Source: Thiomicrorhabdus sp. zzn3 | GTDB lineage: Bacteria; Pseudomonadota; Gammaproteobacteria; Thiomicrospirales; Thiomicrospiraceae | Assembly (NCBI RefSeq): GCF_029767755.1 | Contig: NZ_JARUQS010000003.1 | Location: 1 to 44,838, forward strand | Reading direction: 5' to 3' | DNA length: 44,838 nt | Shown here: one piece after another, positions 42,942 to 44,838 of the stretch | How the letters are laid out: every line of letters begins with the position of its first letter | Position numbering within the stretch: position 1 is the stretch's first letter | Notes under the pieces: model-generated | Told to the model about the DNA's origin: nothing | The model's input: the letters and a program-made list of their open reading frames with translations, nothing else | The model's database searches: none | Translations under genes and position numbers: made by a program

Positions 42942-42955
42942 TGCTTACTTAAGCA
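42942..42955. promoter_or_regulatory. Dyad TGCTTA-N2-TAAGCA upstream of the GlcG-like gene
   Basis: Perfect 6-bp arms with a 2-base spacer, about 40 bp before the ATG. It is a candidate repressor operator or 5'-UTR hairpin; the regulator is unknown. Confidence 0.35.
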
Positions 42956-42957
42956 AT

Positions 42958-42975
42958 TTAGAATTCTCATTCTAA
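42958..42975. promoter_or_regulatory. Dyad TTAGAAT-N4-ATTCTAA, Fur-box-like
   Basis: Perfect 7-bp arms around TCTC. On the minus strand it contains AATGAGAATT, close to the core of Fur boxes, and overlaps the putative -10 of the GlcG-like gene. The match to the full 19-bp Fur consensus is only partial. Confidence 0.33.
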
Positions 42976-43215
42976 CAGGATTTTGCAATTAATAAATACT
43001 TCCAAAACGGCTTACACTTTAGAACAAACCAATTTACCCTCACTATATCACCAACATAAACTTCCTAAGCATTCCTTAAAAAAATTCTTCTAAATGAACA
43101 AACAGAAAACCAAACATCCACTTAGGACTTCAATCGTTGCATTAAAAAATTTTACGGCCTTACGCATTTTAAACACCTAGAATAGTCAAACTTTATATAA
43201 ACACACCTAAAACCA

Positions 43216-44706
43216 ATGAAACCTATAACATTTAAAACCGAAGTCATGCCCTTTATATTCATCCTATTAGGCCTATCTTTGTTGCCAGCATTTCATTTGA
43301 CTATCTTCATCCACCCATATGATGAAAAACGCCTATTTATGGCATCATCACTCATATTAGTGTCTGTCATGCTACTTTTTTCAAAAAACACTCTGGTTAA
43401 TGCTATACACCAATACAGTTCTCTCACCATATCAGTCAAAGCAGCGATATGGGGTTTATTTGGACTAGGATTGCTATCAGCCACCTTATCCCCGTCCCCC
43501 AGCAACGCTTTTCTAGAGGTCTCATCCTTTTTTCTGCTGGCAACACTGTCGACATATCTTTCAGAACGATATTACCAACACCGTGGAAAGTTTAATGAAT
43601 ACCTGCTTTCAGTATTTGTAATAGCCGCAACCCTTATTCTTTCAGTCTTTCTGGTCCAGCTTTACCATGTTTTATCCGGTAATTTAACAGCAAACTTTAC
43701 ACATCTTTTTCCAAATTTTTCTCAACCTCGTTTTTTAAATCAATGGCAAGGCACAGCAATTCCTCTCATCATCGCCGCCGCACTGATCTATAGAAAAGAA
43801 TCGCCCAGAGCCAGTCTTTTTATTTTTGGGGTCAGCGCATTTTTATGGTTAGCAATTTTTGTCTCAGGTGGTCGAGGAGTCATTATTGGATTAGCAACAG
43901 GTATTTTTTTGAGCGGCCTGATCCTAAAGAAAATTCGATTCGCATGGTGGAAATTCAATCTGATCGTTTTTGTATCAGGAGTTTTACTGTACCTGCTTCT
44001 TATCGGAATACTCTATATCAGTACAGGTTCACTGTTATCAGATAATCTTGGCCTGTCGAGAATCTTGACCAACGATAGCTCATCCGGACGATTTGCTATT
44101 TGGAGTCACGCACTGCAGCTCTTTTGGCAAAGCCCCATCTTTGGAATTGGCCCGATGCATTTCGCTTTTGAAAACTATTTCAATCACGTCCCAGGGCATC
44201 CCCACAATTTCATAATACAGTTTTTAACCGAATGGGGCTTACCGGCAACCATGGCGCTGCTTTTCATGTTAATTTATGCCGCATTGAAATGGGTTAGATT
44301 TTGCCGATCAGACCCATTTAATGATCAAGAAAATAAAATCTTAGTGATTGCCGTGACGACATCCTTTATCGCCTGTAACACACACGCTCTATTTAGCGGA
44401 GTGTGGGTCATGCCGCTTAGCCAAATAACCTTATTCCTACTTGCGGGTTGGATGCTAGGGTTATACAAATCACCTCAAAACCACTTTAAATCAGCTACAA
44501 AACCATCCCCAACTTCCACTGCAGTCTCTAAAAAACAATTATTGATAGCCAGGCTTATATTGGCTTGCATGCTATTCGCGTTTATTTACGGAATAGTTCC
44601 AGATTTGTGCAGTTACACTCCAAGACTAGAACAAGGGTTTTATCTGACAGATATACCAGTGTTCTGGCCAAGATTTTGGATACAAGGCTCAATATTTAAC
44701 TTCTAA
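43216..44706 (+). CDS. O-antigen ligase (WaaL/Wzy-C family) membrane protein
   Basis: 496-aa polytopic protein with about 11-12 hydrophobic segments. The Wzy_C-type motif is visible as VSGGRGVIIGLATGIFLSG in the middle, and the large periplasmic loop ends in GIGPMHFAFENYFNHVPGHP with the catalytic-type histidine before HNFIIQFLTEWGLPAT. Such proteins join O-antigen or other glycans to lipid A-core, or polymerise glycans; which one applies is not clear. It stands alone, more AT-rich than the LPS operon 24 kb away. The ATG has no strong ribosome site upstream. A terminator follows 27 bp after the stop. Confidence 0.8.
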   Translation: MKPITFKTEVMPFIFILLGLSLLPAFHLTIFIHPYDEKRLFMASSLILVSVMLLFSKNTLVNAIHQYSSLTISVKAAIWGLFGLGLLSATLSPSPSNAFLEVSSFFLLATLSTYLSERYYQHRGKFNEYLLSVFVIAATLILSVFLVQLYHVLSGNLTANFTHLFPNFSQPRFLNQWQGTAIPLIIAAALIYRKESPRASLFIFGVSAFLWLAIFVSGGRGVIIGLATGIFLSGLILKKIRFAWWKFNLIVFVSGVLLYLLLIGILYISTGSLLSDNLGLSRILTNDSSSGRFAIWSHALQLFWQSPIFGIGPMHFAFENYFNHVPGHPHNFIIQFLTEWGLPATMALLFMLIYAALKWVRFCRSDPFNDQENKILVIAVTTSFIACNTHALFSGVWVMPLSQITLFLLAGWMLGLYKSPQNHFKSATKPSPTSTAVSKKQLLIARLILACMLFAFIYGIVPDLCSYTPRLEQGFYLTDIPVFWPRFWIQGSIFNF

Positions 44707-44733
44707 AGCATAGAAAAAAATAATTCAAGAAAA

Positions 44734-44767
44734 AAAACGCCCCGAAAAATTTTCTTCGGGGCGTTTT
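44734..44767. terminator. Bidirectional terminator after the O-antigen-ligase-like gene
   Basis: A 13-bp stem AAAACGCCCCGAA (44734-44746) with TTCGGGGCGTTTT (44755-44767) around an 8-base loop, with A and T runs for both strands. Confidence 0.92.
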
Positions 44768-44803
44768 AGTACCAAAGACACTTAATATGGTGTCAGGTAA
44801 AGC

Positions 44804-44838
44804 TTATGATTGAGCGGCTTGGCGCTCACGCTCTTCCT
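44804..44838 (-). CDS. C-terminal end of an unidentified gene, cut by the window edge
   Basis: On the minus strand an open frame enters from the right edge and ends at TAA (44804-44806) with the residues EERERQAAQS. It faces the terminator at 44734-44767, as expected for a real gene end. The protein cannot be identified from eleven codons. Confidence 0.4.
   Translation of the reverse strand, partial: EERERQAAQS

Larger units (their letters stand above)
42903..43215. other. Divergent intergenic region between the GlcG-like and O-antigen-ligase-like genes
   Basis: About 313 AT-rich bases. Two dyads lie near the GlcG-like start (described separately). A weak minus-strand promoter, TTTATT with 16 bp to TAGAAT, overlaps the farther dyad. 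In 43000-43215 no promoter of confident quality or other element was recognised. Confidence 0.5.

Noticed and set aside
1-44838. CRISPR arrays, insertion sequences, prophage genes.
   Set aside because: No regularly spaced direct repeats, transposase or phage-type proteins were seen on either strand.

Overview
The window is bacterial chromosome from a gammaproteobacterium. The evidence is the gene order maf-rng-yhdP, a complete Kdo/heptose-type LPS gene set (hldD, waaC, msbA, an lpxL-type acyltransferase), a 113-nt 4.5S SRP RNA beside dnaX-ybaB-recR, and a 388-aa Ugd. The genus cannot be fixed from sequence alone. A marine or sulfur-oxidising Thiomicrospira-like lineage is a guess, not a result. 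No phage, insertion sequence or CRISPR array was seen.

Layout, left to right. (1) 1-202: two tandem, near-consensus sigma70 promoters pointing left out of the window, as expected for a stable-RNA (probably rRNA) operon. (2) 203-6151, minus strand: maf, rng, yhdP. (3) 6260-6682: a small HIT-like protein, convergent with a long minus-strand run (19004 down to 6693). That run is eptA-like, dgkA, hldD, waaC, a KpsS-like transferase, a sialyltransferase-superfamily protein, a family 2 glycosyltransferase, ugd, a UDP-glucuronate epimerase and an FAD/Fe-S oxidase. Most genes overlap by 4 bp or abut, so they look like one translationally coupled surface-glycan operon. (4) 19124-22475, plus strand: a Cx5R phosphatase, msbA and an lpxL-type acyltransferase. 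(5) 22606-23765, minus: a CHCC zinc-finger protein and ilvE. Divergent from them are argD-argF (24166-26285), behind a structured leader or small RNA. (6) 26378-31921, minus: an Ig-like lipoprotein, recR, ybaB, dnaX and SRP RNA, followed by tRNA-Gly and tRNA-Ser up to 32123. (7) 32225-41982, minus: a Tad/Flp pilus operon (flp, tadE-like, cpaB, secretin, tadZ, tadA, tadB, tadC, tadD, tadG-like). (8) 42399-44706: a secreted GlcG/HbpS-like protein and a divergent, AT-rich O-antigen-ligase-like membrane protein. The window ends in a terminator and the last codons of a minus-strand gene.

The genes on both sides of 19.0 kb form one functional block. Heptose is made (hldD) and added (waaC). UDP-GlcA and probably UDP-GalA are made (ugd plus epimerase). 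Three glycosyltransferases extend a glycan, lipid A is acylated (lpxL-like) and flipped (msbA), and phosphoethanolamine is added (eptA-like) with recycling of the diacylglycerol by-product (dgkA).

The strongest unexplained signal is a repeated palindrome with consensus TSAACAGGCCTGTTSA. Its 8-bp core CAGGCCTG occurs 17 times, against about 0.7 expected from equal base frequencies. It is read in all three codon frames inside genes and sits at three of the four convergent gene junctions. At 6680-6695 one copy supplies the stop codons of both flanking genes. This looks like a genome-wide DNA-level signal, not a protein motif.
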